This document shows positions 39,651-48,359 of a stretch of DNA of 64,000 nt, piece by piece. The stretch comes from Streptomyces tagetis. Lineage in GTDB: Bacteria > Actinomycetota > Actinomycetes > Streptomycetales > Streptomycetaceae. The translations under genes were made by a program, and so were the position numbers. Positions within the stretch are counted from its first letter, which is position 1, and each line of letters begins with the position of its first letter. Under the pieces are notes generated by a model, which was given only the letters and a program-made list of their open reading frames with translations, was not told where the DNA came from and ran no database searches. The stretch lies in assembly GCF_018069565.1 (NCBI RefSeq), contig NZ_JAGPNL010000001.1, positions 1,736,001 through 1,800,000 of the forward strand. Reading direction: 5' to 3'.

Positions 39651-39977
39651 ATGCACACCATGACGACCCCGAGCGTCCCCTCACCCGCCCTCCCCGGCGG
39701 CGGGTACGGACCGTACAACCCGTACCACTCCTACGAAGCCGACACCGACGGCGATTTCCTGCTCCGGCCGCCCCATCCGGTCGAACGCGTCCCGTGCCGG
39801 ATCGACCCCGTCGACCTGCGCAGACTGGACCTGCACGCGCTGCTGACGGCGGCGGGCATCGCCCCCTCGCCCGGCGACCTGGAGGCCATCGAGCAGATCA
39901 GCCGGCTCCCCGGCAACGTCCACGCGGCCCTGCGCCGCTGGCTCGAACAGGCATGTGAAGGGCCCGGCCTCGCCTGA
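39651..39977 (+). CDS. Small hypothetical protein (108 aa)
   Basis: The N-terminus is Pro/Tyr/Gly-rich and likely disordered (ALPGGGYGPYNPYHSYEADTDG). The C-terminal half is ordered: RIDPVDLRRLDLHALLTAAGIAPSPGDLEAIEQISRLP, then HAALRRWL, probably a small helical domain. There is no signal, membrane segment or recognised family. GAAGGA lies 7 nt upstream of the ATG. It is downstream of the structured RNA by about 195 bp, so RNA-mediated control is conceivable. It converges on the TauE gene at 40029. Confidence 0.68.
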   Translation: MHTMTTPSVPSPALPGGGYGPYNPYHSYEADTDGDFLLRPPHPVERVPCRIDPVDLRRLDLHALLTAAGIAPSPGDLEAIEQISRLPGNVHAALRRWLEQACEGPGLA

Positions 39978-40028
39978 TCCGGCGGTCGCGCCGCCCCGCC
40001 CTCCGGTGCCGACGGCCGGCCCGGAGGC

Positions 40029-40793
40029 TCAGCCGCTCAGGGCGAGGTAGGGCGCGACCGCCAGCAGGGTCACGATCAGCGCCCAGGTGAGGTGCCGGGC
40101 CGGCAGCGCGTGCGCGAGCCGCCAGCCGAGCAGCACCCCGGCCAGCTCGGGCACGCCGACCAGGGCGGCCAGCGGCCAGTCGACGGCGCCCTGGGCCACG
40201 TAGCCGAGCGTCCCCACACCGGCCACGACCACCGACTGCGCCTGCGCCGCGGCCAGTGACTCCAGCACCGGCACACCCAGCGCGACCAGCAGCGGCACGG
40301 TCAGCATCGGCCCGCCGATGCCGACCAGCCCGGAGGCGACCGCCACCGCGAACCCCAGGACGGCCACCACCGGCACCGGCGGATGGGACCGCGCCCCGGC
40401 CGGGCGGCGCCGCTCGCGGCACCAGACCAGCGCGGCCACCCCCGCGACGAACACCCCCAGCACCAGCCCGAACGCCCGCTGGGACACCGCCGAGTTGACC
40501 AGGACGCCCAGCGGCGTGCCGGCGACCGCGGTCGCGGCCAGGACGAGCGCCGTACGCCGGGTGGCGGGCTCGCGCAACTGCCCCGAGCGGGTGTAGGCGG
40601 CGGTGCCCAGCGCGCCGGTGGCGACATGGGTGACGATCGCCGTCCCCGCCACCTCGGCCGGGGTCAGCCCGGTCAGGGCGAACAGGCCGATCGTCGGCAG
40701 CACCCCGCCCGGACCGACGGCGGTGATCCCGACGCCCCCGGCCAGCCCGAGCAGGCCCAGGGCGATCAGGACGGGCAGGCTCGCCCCGGACAT
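40029..40793 (-). CDS. TauE/SafE-family anion exporter, second copy
   Basis: 254 aa with about eight membrane helices. Repeated half motifs are GLAGGVGITAVGPGGVLPTIGLF near 16-38 and SGLVGIGGPMLTVPLLVALG in the second half. It is distinct in sequence from the copy at 31352. It probably exports a sulfur or organic anion. AAGGAGA precedes the ATG. It lies 45 bp downstream of a GntR gene on the same strand, so a two-gene operon under that regulator is likely, without the CstR-type operators of the other copy. Confidence 0.83.
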   Translation of the reverse strand: MSGASLPVLIALGLLGLAGGVGITAVGPGGVLPTIGLFALTGLTPAEVAGTAIVTHVATGALGTAAYTRSGQLREPATRRTALVLAATAVAGTPLGVLVNSAVSQRAFGLVLGVFVAGVAALVWCRERRRPAGARSHPPVPVVAVLGFAVAVASGLVGIGGPMLTVPLLVALGVPVLESLAAAQAQSVVVAGVGTLGYVAQGAVDWPLAALVGVPELAGVLLGWRLAHALPARHLTWALIVTLLAVAPYLALSG

Positions 40794-40838
40794 CGGCGGT
40801 CTCCTTCTCGTGAGGGGATGGCGCGGGCGGAGCGGGTC

Positions 40839-41591
40839 TCAGACGCCGGGGCCCGGCGCGGCGGTGCGGTGGAGGGTGGCGCGCAGGGTCATCCGGTCGG
40901 CGCGGACCCGGATCGACTCGACGTCCACGGGACGGCCGTCCGGCAGCCGGGTCAGCCGCTCCAGCGCGAAGACCGCCGCGCCCGCCCCGACCCCCAGCAG
41001 CGCCGCCGTGTCCGGGTCCGCGCCCACCGCGTGCACGGCCACCTCCGCCCGGCCGAGCGGGCCGCCCGCCGCCTCCTCGATCAGCGCGAAGACGTCCCGG
41101 CCCACCAGGTCACCGGCGATCACCGCCCGGCCGAGCGGCAGCGTCAGATAGCTGGTGTCCAGCGACAGCGGCAGCCCGTCGAGCCACCGCAGCCGCTCCA
41201 CGTACACCCCGCCGGCCGTCGCGGGCACCTCCAGCCGGGCCGCGATCGCGGCGGGCAGCACCGCCACCTCCTCGGCGGCCCGGACCTCGTTGGTGACGGT
41301 GCCGTGGCCCGTCAGCTCCTCGGCGAGCCCGGTCAGCCGGTCCAGCCCGTGCCCGTACTTCGGCAGCACCACCACGGTCCCGACCCCGCGCCGCCGGGTG
41401 ATGAGGCCCTCCCGGCAGAGCAGTGCCAGGGCCTCGCGGACCGCGTTGCGGGAGGCACCGAACTGCCGGCCGAGGTCGTGCTCGCCGGGCAGCCGGCCCC
41501 CGTCGAACCGGCCGTCGGTGATCTGCTGCCGCAGGACGTCGGCCATCCGCCGGGCCCGCTCGGCGCGGGGACGCCCCGCCTGGTGCTCCAT
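40839..41591 (-). CDS. GntR/HutC-type regulator
   Basis: 250 aa. The N-terminal winged helix is RMADVLRQQITDGRFDGGRLPGEHDLGRQFGASRNAVREALALLCREGLITRRRGVGT (residues about 15-72), typical GntR. The C-terminal UTRA-like domain (about 95-245, with YVERLRWLDGLPLSLDTSYL) would bind a small metabolite. It has no ribosome site; TACCGT lies exactly 7 nt before the ATG, so a leaderless mRNA is likely. Two CTGACCTGCG direct repeats about 50-75 bp upstream are a candidate operator. It probably controls the adjacent TauE exporter. Confidence 0.85.
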   Translation of the reverse strand: MEHQAGRPRAERARRMADVLRQQITDGRFDGGRLPGEHDLGRQFGASRNAVREALALLCREGLITRRRGVGTVVVLPKYGHGLDRLTGLAEELTGHGTVTNEVRAAEEVAVLPAAIAARLEVPATAGGVYVERLRWLDGLPLSLDTSYLTLPLGRAVIAGDLVGRDVFALIEEAAGGPLGRAEVAVHAVGADPDTAALLGVGAGAAVFALERLTRLPDGRPVDVESIRVRADRMTLRATLHRTAAPGPGV

Positions 41592-41641
41592 GCCGCACAC
41601 GGTAGACCGCCGCAGGTTTCGCCGGTGTTACGCCACCCATG

Positions 41642-41668
41642 CTGACCTGCGGAAACGTCTGACCTGCG
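41642..41668. promoter_or_regulatory. CTGACCTGCG direct repeats upstream of gntR
   Basis: Two exact 10-bp copies (41642-41651, 41659-41668) spaced 17 bp start to start. They lie between the GntR promoter and the 3' end of the DMT gene. Confidence 0.4.
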
Positions 41669-41725
41669 CGGTCGTACGGGGAACGGGGAGCTGCGCCACC
41701 CGCACGCCCGTCCAAGGGGCCTGGC

Positions 41726-42589
41726 TCAGCTCCCGGTGCGCAGGTCGACGCCGCGCCGGGCCAGGGTGAGGACCCCGGCCACGACCAGCGTCACGCCGAG
41801 CAACTGGGGCAGGACCCACCAGCCGGTCCGGATCTCCTCCTGGTACAGGACCACGCCGAGCAGCAGGCTCACCGTCGCGTCCCCGAGGGTGAGGGCCGGC
41901 TGCGAGGCGACCAGCGGCCCGCCCTGCATGGCGTGCTCCAGCAGGAGCACCGCGCAGAGCCCGGACGCGGCGAACCCGTACGTCTGCCAGGTGGTCAGGA
42001 AGCCGGTCACCCCGTCCTGGCCGAGGACGCGCATCGAGTCCTTCATCAGCCCGGCGGTCAGCGCGAAGCACACGGCGGTGGCGGCGCCCAGGCAGCCGGC
42101 GCGGGCCTTGCCGACGGGGCGCCTCAGCCCGGCCGCGGCCAGCAGGACGGCGGCCCCGGCACAGGCGCCGAGCGCGGGCACCCAGCGGTCCATGGAGACG
42201 TGGATGTGACCGCTGTCCGGTGCCGCCGCCGCGAGCGCGATCCCCAGCCCGGCCACCACACCGCCCACGGCGAGCCACAGGCCCTGCGGCATCCGGTTGC
42301 CGGTGAAGAACGAGGCCAGCAGGAGGGCGAGGGGGAGTTCCAGCACGAACAGCGGCTGGACGAGGGAGAGCGGCCCGGTCGCCAGCGCCGCCGCCTGCCC
42401 GACCCCCGCGACGACCACGGCCAGCATGCCGCCGAGCCAGACCGGGCGGCGCAGCAGGTCGAGGACGAGCCCCGGACGGAAGCCCCGGGCCTGCGGCACC
42501 GTCAGCGCGGCCCGTCGTTGCAGCACCGTGGCCAGCGCGTTGCTGAACGCGGCGAGGAGGGCGAAGACCACCGGCAGCAGGAACTTCAT
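41726..42589 (-). CDS. DMT-superfamily (EamA-like) transporter
   Basis: 287 aa with about ten hydrophobic helices, starting MKFLLPVVFALLAAFSNALATVLQRRAA. Two repeated five-helix halves are separated by HIHVSMDRWVPALG. This topology and the FSNAL/LQRRAAL start fit actinobacterial DMT transporters of unknown substrate. The GGTGACGA before the ATG is a moderate ribosome site. It is 10 bp downstream of the DUF488 gene, and both are behind a GlxA-type regulator, so all three may be one operon. Confidence 0.82.
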   Translation of the reverse strand: MKFLLPVVFALLAAFSNALATVLQRRAALTVPQARGFRPGLVLDLLRRPVWLGGMLAVVVAGVGQAAALATGPLSLVQPLFVLELPLALLLASFFTGNRMPQGLWLAVGGVVAGLGIALAAAAPDSGHIHVSMDRWVPALGACAGAAVLLAAAGLRRPVGKARAGCLGAATAVCFALTAGLMKDSMRVLGQDGVTGFLTTWQTYGFAASGLCAVLLLEHAMQGGPLVASQPALTLGDATVSLLLGVVLYQEEIRTGWWVLPQLLGVTLVVAGVLTLARRGVDLRTGS

Positions 42590-42599
42590 GAACCGATCG

Positions 42600-43172
42600 T
42601 CACCCTGTTCCGCGCCGCCCGCGCGCCGCCTTGGCCGTCGTCCGTTCGTCGTCGTAGACGAGGAGCCCGTCGGGCCGCAGCCGTACGCCCGGGGTGGGGG
42701 AGTGGGGTGTCAGCCGGCCGTCGTGCCAGAGGTGGTCGGCGGGCACCCCGTGGGCGACGACGGCGACGTCCGCGATGATGCGGCGGTGACAGCGCCACCA
42801 CAGCGACTCGGCGCACATCACGGCGGTGCGTTCGCGCGCCGCCCGCTCCAGCAGCTCGTCCATCGCGGCCAGGAACTCCGGGGTGCGGGTGTGGGCGGCG
42901 TAGCCCCGGAAGGAGGCGTTGCGCCACACGGTGTCCGGGGAGTCCGGCGGGGTGCGGCGGAATCCGCCCAGGCGCGGTTCCCACCGGTAGGCGATGCCCT
43001 CCTCCGGCATCCACCGGGCGAGCCGGTCGCGCAGCAGATCGGCGTCGCGGCGGCTGCCGGGGGCGGTGCGCACGTCGGTCACGGCCTCGACACCGGCCCC
43101 GCGCAGCAGCGCGGCCAGCGTCGCGCGGTCCGCGCTGCCGTGCCCGACGGTGACCAGAGGGGGCTGGGCCAT
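42600..43172 (-). CDS. DUF488 domain protein
   Basis: 190 aa, cytoplasmic. DUF488 hallmarks: LVTVGHGSADRATLAALLRGAGVEAVTDVRTAPGS near the start, PRLGGFRRTP, FRGYAAHTRTPEF and TAVMCAESLWWRCHRRIIAD, with the Cys/His/Arg-rich core. The family is widespread but has no established activity. It sits between a GlxA-type regulator (64 bp upstream) and a DMT transporter (10 bp downstream). Confidence 0.88.
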   Translation of the reverse strand: MAQPPLVTVGHGSADRATLAALLRGAGVEAVTDVRTAPGSRRDADLLRDRLARWMPEEGIAYRWEPRLGGFRRTPPDSPDTVWRNASFRGYAAHTRTPEFLAAMDELLERAARERTAVMCAESLWWRCHRRIIADVAVVAHGVPADHLWHDGRLTPHSPTPGVRLRPDGLLVYDDERTTAKAARGRRGTG

Positions 43173-43236
43173 GCCGTCCAGGTCCCCCCGCCGGCCCGGC
43201 CCATGCCACCGGCCGCCGCGTCGGGGCGGGGGCCGG

Positions 43237-44175
43237 TCAGGCGAAGGTGCGCCGGTAGGCGCGGGGGCTGACGCCCGTGGTGCGTTTGAAACGGTCCCGG
43301 AAGGCGGTGGGCGAGCCGAAGCCGACCTGCGCGGCGATGCGCTCCACCGTGTGCTCGGTGGTCTCCAGCAGGTGCTGCGCCTGGTGGACGCGGGCGCGGT
43401 GCAGCCACTGGAGCGGGGTGGTGCCGGTCTGCTCGCGGAAGCGGCGGATCAGGGTGCGGGTGCTCATCCCGGCGTGCGCGGCGATCTCGGCGAGGGTGAG
43501 GTCGCGGCCCAGGTTGTCGCGCAGCCAGTCGAGGAGGGGTTCCAGGGCGCCGCCCCGCGGGGTGGGCGGGTAGTCGTGGACGATGAACTGGGCCTGCCCG
43601 CCCTCGCGTTCGAGGGGCATGACGGAGAGCCGGGCGGCATGGGCGGCGACCGCCGAGCCGTGGTCGCGGCGGATCATGTACAGGCACAGGTCCAGTCCGG
43701 CGGCGGCCCCCGCCGAGGTGAGGATCTGCCCGTTGTCGACGTAGAGCACGTCCGGGTCCACCTCGACGGCCGGGTGGGCGCGGGCCAGCAGCCCGGCGGC
43801 GGCCCAGTGGGTGGTGGCCCGCAGTCCGTCGAGGAGCCCGGTGGCGGCCAGCGTGAAGGTGCCGGAGCAGATGGAGGCGATCCGGGTGCCCTCGGCGGCG
43901 GCCGTGCGCAGCGCCTCGTGGACGGCGGGCGAGGGTCCGTGGCCGGGCGTGGCCGTGCCGGGCACGATCACCGTGTCCGCGTCCCGCAGGCCCTCCAGCC
44001 CCCAGGGCGCCCGCAGGGTGAAGGCGCCTGCGGCGACCTCCGGGCGCTCGGCGCACACCCGGACCCGGTAGCCGGGCCGCCCGTCGGGGAGCCGGGTACG
44101 GGAGAAGACCTCGATCGGGGTGGACAGATCGAACGGGATCACGTGGTCCAGCGCGAGAACGGCGACGGTGTGCAT
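43237..44175 (-). CDS. GlxA-type AraC regulator with DJ-1/PfpI domain
   Basis: 312 aa. Residues 1-190 are a DJ-1/PfpI amidotransferase-like domain (HTVAVLALDHVIPFDLSTPIEVF, then DADTVIVPGTATP and the nucleophile-elbow SICSGTFTLAATGLLDG). Residues about 215-312 form the AraC double helix-turn-helix (LTLAEIAAHAGMSTRTLIRRFREQTGTTP and ERIAAQVGFGSPTAFRDRFKRTTGVSP). It probably activates genes in response to a metabolite; DUF488 and the DMT transporter follow directly. The ATG start gives the exact domain beginning. Confidence 0.9.
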   Translation of the reverse strand: MHTVAVLALDHVIPFDLSTPIEVFSRTRLPDGRPGYRVRVCAERPEVAAGAFTLRAPWGLEGLRDADTVIVPGTATPGHGPSPAVHEALRTAAAEGTRIASICSGTFTLAATGLLDGLRATTHWAAAGLLARAHPAVEVDPDVLYVDNGQILTSAGAAAGLDLCLYMIRRDHGSAVAAHAARLSVMPLEREGGQAQFIVHDYPPTPRGGALEPLLDWLRDNLGRDLTLAEIAAHAGMSTRTLIRRFREQTGTTPLQWLHRARVHQAQHLLETTEHTVERIAAQVGFGSPTAFRDRFKRTTGVSPRAYRRTFA

Positions 44176-44342
44176 GGCGCGAACCTACCCGCCCACAGGG
44201 GAGCGCCGGAGCCCTGGGTTCCCTCGATGTGCCTGGTCGTGGGCTTGTCACGGCGCGTGGCGTGATTTCGTCGGTCATCGGCATTCACGACAGGCGGGCT
44301 GAGGGCGGGCGAGCATGCCACTGGCCATCGGGGCACAGGCAT

Positions 44343-44372
44343 TTGCCTACACCCTTTAGGTAGCCGCATAAT
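44343..44372 (+). promoter_or_regulatory. Promoter for the TetR gene at 44417
   Basis: TTGCCT (44343-44348), 18-bp spacer, CATAAT (44367-44372). The spacer contains CTAC-N9-GTAG, a possible operator. Confidence 0.5.
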
Positions 44373-44416
44373 CGGTGTCGGTGCCGGTGTCGGCACAGAG
44401 CGGCGGGAGGACGAGG

Positions 44417-44986
44417 ATGGCGCGTGCGGGACTGACCACGGAACGCCTGGTGCGGGCGGGCGCGGAGCTGGCCGACGAGGTCGGCTTCGACCAGGTGACC
44501 GTCTCGGCCCTGGCCCGGCGCTTCGACGTCAAGGCCGCCAGCCTCTACTCCCACCTGCGCAACTCCCAGGATCTCAAGACCCGAATCGCCCTGCTGGCCC
44601 TCGCCGAACTCGCCGACCGGGCCGCCCTCGCGCTCGCCGGCCGCGCCGGCAAGGACGCCCTCGCCGCCTTCGCCGACGTCTACCGCGACTACGCGCGCGA
44701 GCACCCCGGCCGCTACGCCGCCGCACGGTTCCGGCTCGACCCCGAGACCGCCGCCGCCGGCGCGGGCGTCCGGCACGCCCAGATGACCCGCGCCATCCTG
44801 CGCGGCTACGACCTGGCCGAACCCGACCAGACCCACGCCGTACGGCTCCTCGGCAGCGTCTTCCACGGCTACGTCAGCCTCGAACTCTCCGGCGGCTTCG
44901 ACCACAGCGCCCCCGACAGCGACACCAGTTGGGCGCGCGTCGTCGACGCGCTGGACGCCCTCCTGCGCAACTGGCCCGCCCCCTGA
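44417..44986 (+). CDS. TetR/AcrR-family regulator
   Basis: 189 aa. The DNA-binding domain is AGAELADEVGFDQVTVSALARRFDVKAASLYSHLRNSQDL, typical of the group with a WHG-like C-terminal domain (VRLLGSVFHGYVSLELSGGF). GGGAGGACGAGG precedes the ATG. It is followed after 48 bp by an SGNH hydrolase gene on the same strand, which it probably co-regulates. The AT-rich stretch in front holds a promoter and possible self-operator. Confidence 0.87.
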   Translation: MARAGLTTERLVRAGAELADEVGFDQVTVSALARRFDVKAASLYSHLRNSQDLKTRIALLALAELADRAALALAGRAGKDALAAFADVYRDYAREHPGRYAAARFRLDPETAAAGAGVRHAQMTRAILRGYDLAEPDQTHAVRLLGSVFHGYVSLELSGGFDHSAPDSDTSWARVVDALDALLRNWPAP

Positions 44987-45034
44987 CCGCACCCTCCCCG
45001 CACCCCAGACCCCCCGCACCACCACGGAGACGCC

Positions 45035-46210
45035 ATGCGCGCCCACGACCACTGGACCACCACCCCGATCACCGCCGGGCTGCTGCGCGGCGCCCTCGAC
45101 CTGGAAGTCACCGGACACGGCGTCCTCCCGCACCGGCTGCCCGCCCGCGCCCGTGCCCAGAACACCGACGGACAGCTCGCCATGGCCGAGTCCCAGCCCA
45201 GCGGCGTACGCCTGGCCTTCCGCACCCGGGCCACCGCCGTCGAACTGGACACCCTGCCCACCAAACGCGCCTACCCCGGCGCCCCGCCCCGTCCCGACGG
45301 CGTCTACGAACTGCTCGTCGACGGCCGCCCGGCCGGCCTCGGCACCGTGGCGGGCGGCAACACCCTCACCCTCGACCTGACCACCGGCGAGACCACCCTC
45401 ACCCCCGGACCGGTCGGCACCCTGCGCTTCGACGGCCTCCCCGGGCACGCCAAGGACGTCGAGATCTGGCTGCCGCACAACGAGACCACCGAACTGGTCG
45501 CCCTGCGCACCGACGCCCCCGTCGAACCCGCCCCCGACCGCGGCCCGCGGGTGTGGCTGCACCACGGCAGCTCCATCAGCCACGGCTCCGACGCCGCGAC
45601 CCCCACCACCATCTGGCCCGCCCTCGCCGCCTCGCTCGGCGGCGTGCACCTGATCAACCTCGGCTTCGGCGGCGGCGCCCTGCTGGACCCGTTCACCGCC
45701 CGCGCGCTGCGCGACACCCCCGCCGACCTGATCAGCCTCAAGCTGGGCATCAACCTGGTCAACGCCGACGTGATGCGCCTGCGCGCCTTCACGCCCGCCG
45801 TGCACGGCTTCCTCGACACGATCAGGGAGGGCCACCCGACCACGCCGCTGCTGGTCGTCTCCCCGATCCTGTGCCCCCTGCACGAGGACACGCCCGGCCC
45901 CAGCGCCCCGGACCTCGACGGCCTCGCCGACGGGCGGCTGCGCTTCGTGGCCCTGGGCGACCCGGCGGAACGCGCGAGCGGAAAGCTCACCCTCAACGCC
46001 ATCCGCGACGAGCTGGCGCGCATCGTCGAGCAGCGCGCCGCCGACGATCCCCACCTCCACCACCTCGACGGCCGCGCCCTGTACGGCCCGGCCGACGCCG
46101 CCGAACTCCCCCTGCCCGACGGCCTCCACCCGGACGCCGCCACCCACCGCCGCATCGGCGAGCGCTTCGCCCGCCTGGCCTTCACCGGCGAGGGAGCCTT
46201 CGCGGCCTGA
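45035..46210 (+). CDS. SGNH/GDSL-type hydrolase (carbohydrate-esterase-like)
   Basis: 391 aa, no signal peptide, so cytoplasmic. Residues 1-165 form a beta-sandwich. The SGNH part starts at RVWLHHGSSISHGSDAATP, where the Ser of GSSISHG is the nucleophile block I equivalent. It continues with LINLGFGGGALLDPF (block II Gly), ISLKLGINLVNAD (block III Asn), and ends DGLHPDAATHRRIGERF (block V Asp-x-x-His). It likely removes acyl groups from a sugar or lipid. A perfect hairpin follows. It is probably co-transcribed with the TetR gene. Confidence 0.86.
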   Translation: MRAHDHWTTTPITAGLLRGALDLEVTGHGVLPHRLPARARAQNTDGQLAMAESQPSGVRLAFRTRATAVELDTLPTKRAYPGAPPRPDGVYELLVDGRPAGLGTVAGGNTLTLDLTTGETTLTPGPVGTLRFDGLPGHAKDVEIWLPHNETTELVALRTDAPVEPAPDRGPRVWLHHGSSISHGSDAATPTTIWPALAASLGGVHLINLGFGGGALLDPFTARALRDTPADLISLKLGINLVNADVMRLRAFTPAVHGFLDTIREGHPTTPLLVVSPILCPLHEDTPGPSAPDLDGLADGRLRFVALGDPAERASGKLTLNAIRDELARIVEQRAADDPHLHHLDGRALYGPADAAELPLPDGLHPDAATHRRIGERFARLAFTGEGAFAA

Positions 46211-46212
46211 GC

Positions 46213-46258
46213 CGGGCGGGGGAGGCGGAAAACCAGGGGTGCCCACCACCCCCGCCCG
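46213..46258 (+). terminator. Terminator after SGNH hydrolase
   Basis: CGGGCGGGGG (46213-46222) pairs with CCCCCGCCCG (46249-46258); 10-bp stem, 26-nt loop. The next gene's -10 begins 2 bp later. Confidence 0.6.
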
Positions 46259-46259
46259 C

Positions 46260-46265
46260 TACGGT
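46260..46265 (+). promoter_or_regulatory. -10 box of leaderless methyltransferase gene
   Basis: TACGGT, TAnnnT form, 7 nt before the ATG at 46273. Confidence 0.5.
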
Positions 46266-46272
46266 CTCCCGC

Positions 46273-47013
46273 ATGCCGGACGAGGACGGGTACTTCGCAG
46301 AGGGCGTCGCCGCACGCTACGACGAGACGCACGCGGACAGATCGGCGCCGGAAGCGGTGGACCCGGCGGTCGACCTGCTCGCCGGACTGGCCGGCGAGGG
46401 GCCCGCGCTCGAACTGGGCGTCGGCACCGGCCGCATCGCGCTGCCGCTGTCCCGTCGCGGTGTCCCGGTGCACGGCATCGACCTGTCCCGGGCGATGACC
46501 GCCCGGCTGCGCGCCAAACCCGGCGGCGACGCCGTCGCCGTCACCATCGGCGACTTCGCCACGACCCGGGTGCCGGGCACGTTCACCCTGGCCTACCTCG
46601 TCTTTAACACCATCAACAACCTGACCACGCAGGACGCCCAGGTGGAGTGCTTCCGCAACGCCGCCGCCCACCTCGCCCCCGGCGGCCGGTTCGTCGTCGA
46701 GGTGGGCGTGCCCCCGCTGCGGCTGCTGCCGCCGGGGCAGCGGGCGGTCCCCTTCCGCACCGAGGCCGACCACTGGGCGTTCGACACCATCGACACCGCC
46801 ACCCAGGCGATGAGTTCGCACTACGTCACGCGGTCCGGCGGACACGTCACCCACGAGTCCATCCCGTTCCGGTACGTGTGGCCCTCCGAACTGGACCTGA
46901 TGGCCCGGATCGCCGGACTGCGGCTGCGCGACCGGTGGGAGGGGTGGGCGCGGGAGCCGTTCACCCACGAGAGCCCCGGGCACGTCTCCGTCTGGGAGAA
47001 ACCGGCCGGCTGA
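46273..47013 (+). CDS. SAM-dependent methyltransferase, leaderless
   Basis: 246 aa, class I fold. It has VAARYDETHAD, the SAM motif I PALELGVGTGRIALPLSRRG near 47-66, HGIDLSRAMTARL, then AYLVFNTINNLTTQ and AAAHLAPGGRFVVEVGVP. The substrate is unknown. No ribosome site precedes the ATG; TACGGT at 46260-46265 lies exactly 7 nt upstream, giving a leaderless mRNA. It follows the SGNH hydrolase terminator, so it is an independent unit. It converges with the FemAB-like gene with 25 bp between. Confidence 0.85.
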   Translation: MPDEDGYFAEGVAARYDETHADRSAPEAVDPAVDLLAGLAGEGPALELGVGTGRIALPLSRRGVPVHGIDLSRAMTARLRAKPGGDAVAVTIGDFATTRVPGTFTLAYLVFNTINNLTTQDAQVECFRNAAAHLAPGGRFVVEVGVPPLRLLPPGQRAVPFRTEADHWAFDTIDTATQAMSSHYVTRSGGHVTHESIPFRYVWPSELDLMARIAGLRLRDRWEGWAREPFTHESPGHVSVWEKPAG

Positions 47014-47038
47014 GCCCGCCCCGGCGAGGCCCGCCGGC

Positions 47039-48166
47039 TCAGCGGCGGGACAGGTACACGCCGAGCGCGCGGTGCAGCAGCCGGTTGAGCGGGTACTCCC
47101 ACTCGCCGAGGTACTCGACGGCCTCACCGCCCGCCCCGATCTTGAACCGGAGCAGCCCGAGCAGCGGGTCGTCCGCGTCCAGACGGTCCCCGATACCGCG
47201 GAAGTCGTAGACGGACGCGCCCAGTTCGTGGGCGTCGGACATCATCCGCCACTGGAGGGCGTTGCTCGGCCGCACGTCGCGCCCCCGGCTCGTGGAGGCG
47301 CCGTAGGAGTACCAGACGTGGTCCCCGACGGTCAGCATCGTCGCCGCGGCCAGCACGTCCCCGTCGTGATGGGCGAGGTAGAGGCGCATGCGGTCCGGGT
47401 GCTCGGCGGTCAGCGCCGTCCACATCCGCCGGAAGTACGACAGCGGGCGCGGCGTGAACCGGTCCCGCTCCGCGGTCTCGACGTACAACTCGTGGAAGGC
47501 GCGCAGGTCCTCCTGGTCGCCGCGCACGACCTTGACCCCGGCCCGCTCCGCCTTCTTGATGTTGCGCCGCCACTGCTGGTTGAAGCCGCCCTGCACGTCC
47601 TCCAGCGACCGCCCGGCCAGCGGCACCCGGCACACGTGGCGCGGCTGGCCGGAGGCGAAGCCGTCCCCGCCGCCGTCCCCCGGCCGGCGCCAGCCCAGGG
47701 CCCGCAGCCGCCCGGCGATCCGGGCCGCGCCCGGGTCCTTCGCCGTGGGGGTGACGTCGCCCAGCCGGCGGACCCGGGGATCGGCGATGGCCGCCTTGAC
47801 CGCGTCGGCGCTCCAGCACCGCGCCACCACCGGGGGCCCCATCCGCACCGCGAACGCCCCCTGCCCCTTCAGGTACGCCAGCATGGGCCGCAGCAGGCCG
47901 GCCAGGTCCACCGTCCCCCAGTGGAGGTCCGGGCCCTCGGGCAGATAGGCGAGGTACCGCTTGGGGCCGGGCAGCGGCAGCGGGCGCAGCAGCACCAGCC
48001 CGGCGCCGGTGAGGCGGCCCGCCCGGTCGAACCAGCCGAGGCTCTCCGCCCGCCACTCCGGCTTGACCTCGCCCCAGGCGGGGACCTGGAGGGGGCTGAC
48101 GGAGGGCCGGTCCGCGATGAAGCGCAGGTGCTCCTCGCGGGTGATCGCCTTCAGCTCGTGGCTCAT
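47039..48166 (-). CDS. FemAB/FemX-family aminoacyltransferase
   Basis: 375 aa, two GNAT-like domains joined by a coiled region. Diagnostic: SPLQVPAWGEVKPEWRAE near the start, GGFNQQWRRNIKKAERAGVKV at about 190-210, FHELYVETAERDRFTPRPLSYF, VWYSYGAST and LQWRMMSDAHELGASVYDFRG. Relatives add an amino acid from aminoacyl-tRNA to the lipid II stem peptide (FemX) or act in antibiotic resistance (VanK-like). Which role applies cannot be told. GGAGGG precedes the ATG. It is a single gene beyond the sigma-factor terminator. Confidence 0.88.
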   Translation of the reverse strand: MSHELKAITREEHLRFIADRPSVSPLQVPAWGEVKPEWRAESLGWFDRAGRLTGAGLVLLRPLPLPGPKRYLAYLPEGPDLHWGTVDLAGLLRPMLAYLKGQGAFAVRMGPPVVARCWSADAVKAAIADPRVRRLGDVTPTAKDPGAARIAGRLRALGWRRPGDGGGDGFASGQPRHVCRVPLAGRSLEDVQGGFNQQWRRNIKKAERAGVKVVRGDQEDLRAFHELYVETAERDRFTPRPLSYFRRMWTALTAEHPDRMRLYLAHHDGDVLAAATMLTVGDHVWYSYGASTSRGRDVRPSNALQWRMMSDAHELGASVYDFRGIGDRLDADDPLLGLLRFKIGAGGEAVEYLGEWEYPLNRLLHRALGVYLSRR

Positions 48167-48284
48167 ACGTGGTGCCCTCCGTGTCCGGTGATGTCCGATC
48201 CGCCTGGCGGCCGACGGACCCACCGCCCTCCACCCCCACCAGGGAATACCGGCCGCGGCGAAACCGCGCGGGCTACCGGCTGTT

Positions 48285-48326
48285 CGAGGGGGCCGTCCGG
48301 CCGAAGGCCCCCGGACGGCCCCCTCG
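48285..48326 (-). terminator. Terminator after the sigma-factor gene
   Basis: A perfect 16-bp stem (48285-48300 with 48311-48326) and 10-nt loop, 34 bp beyond the sigma stop. Confidence 0.82.
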
Positions 48327-48359
48327 GCGGGCGGGCGGGTGGGACGGACACCGACCGGG

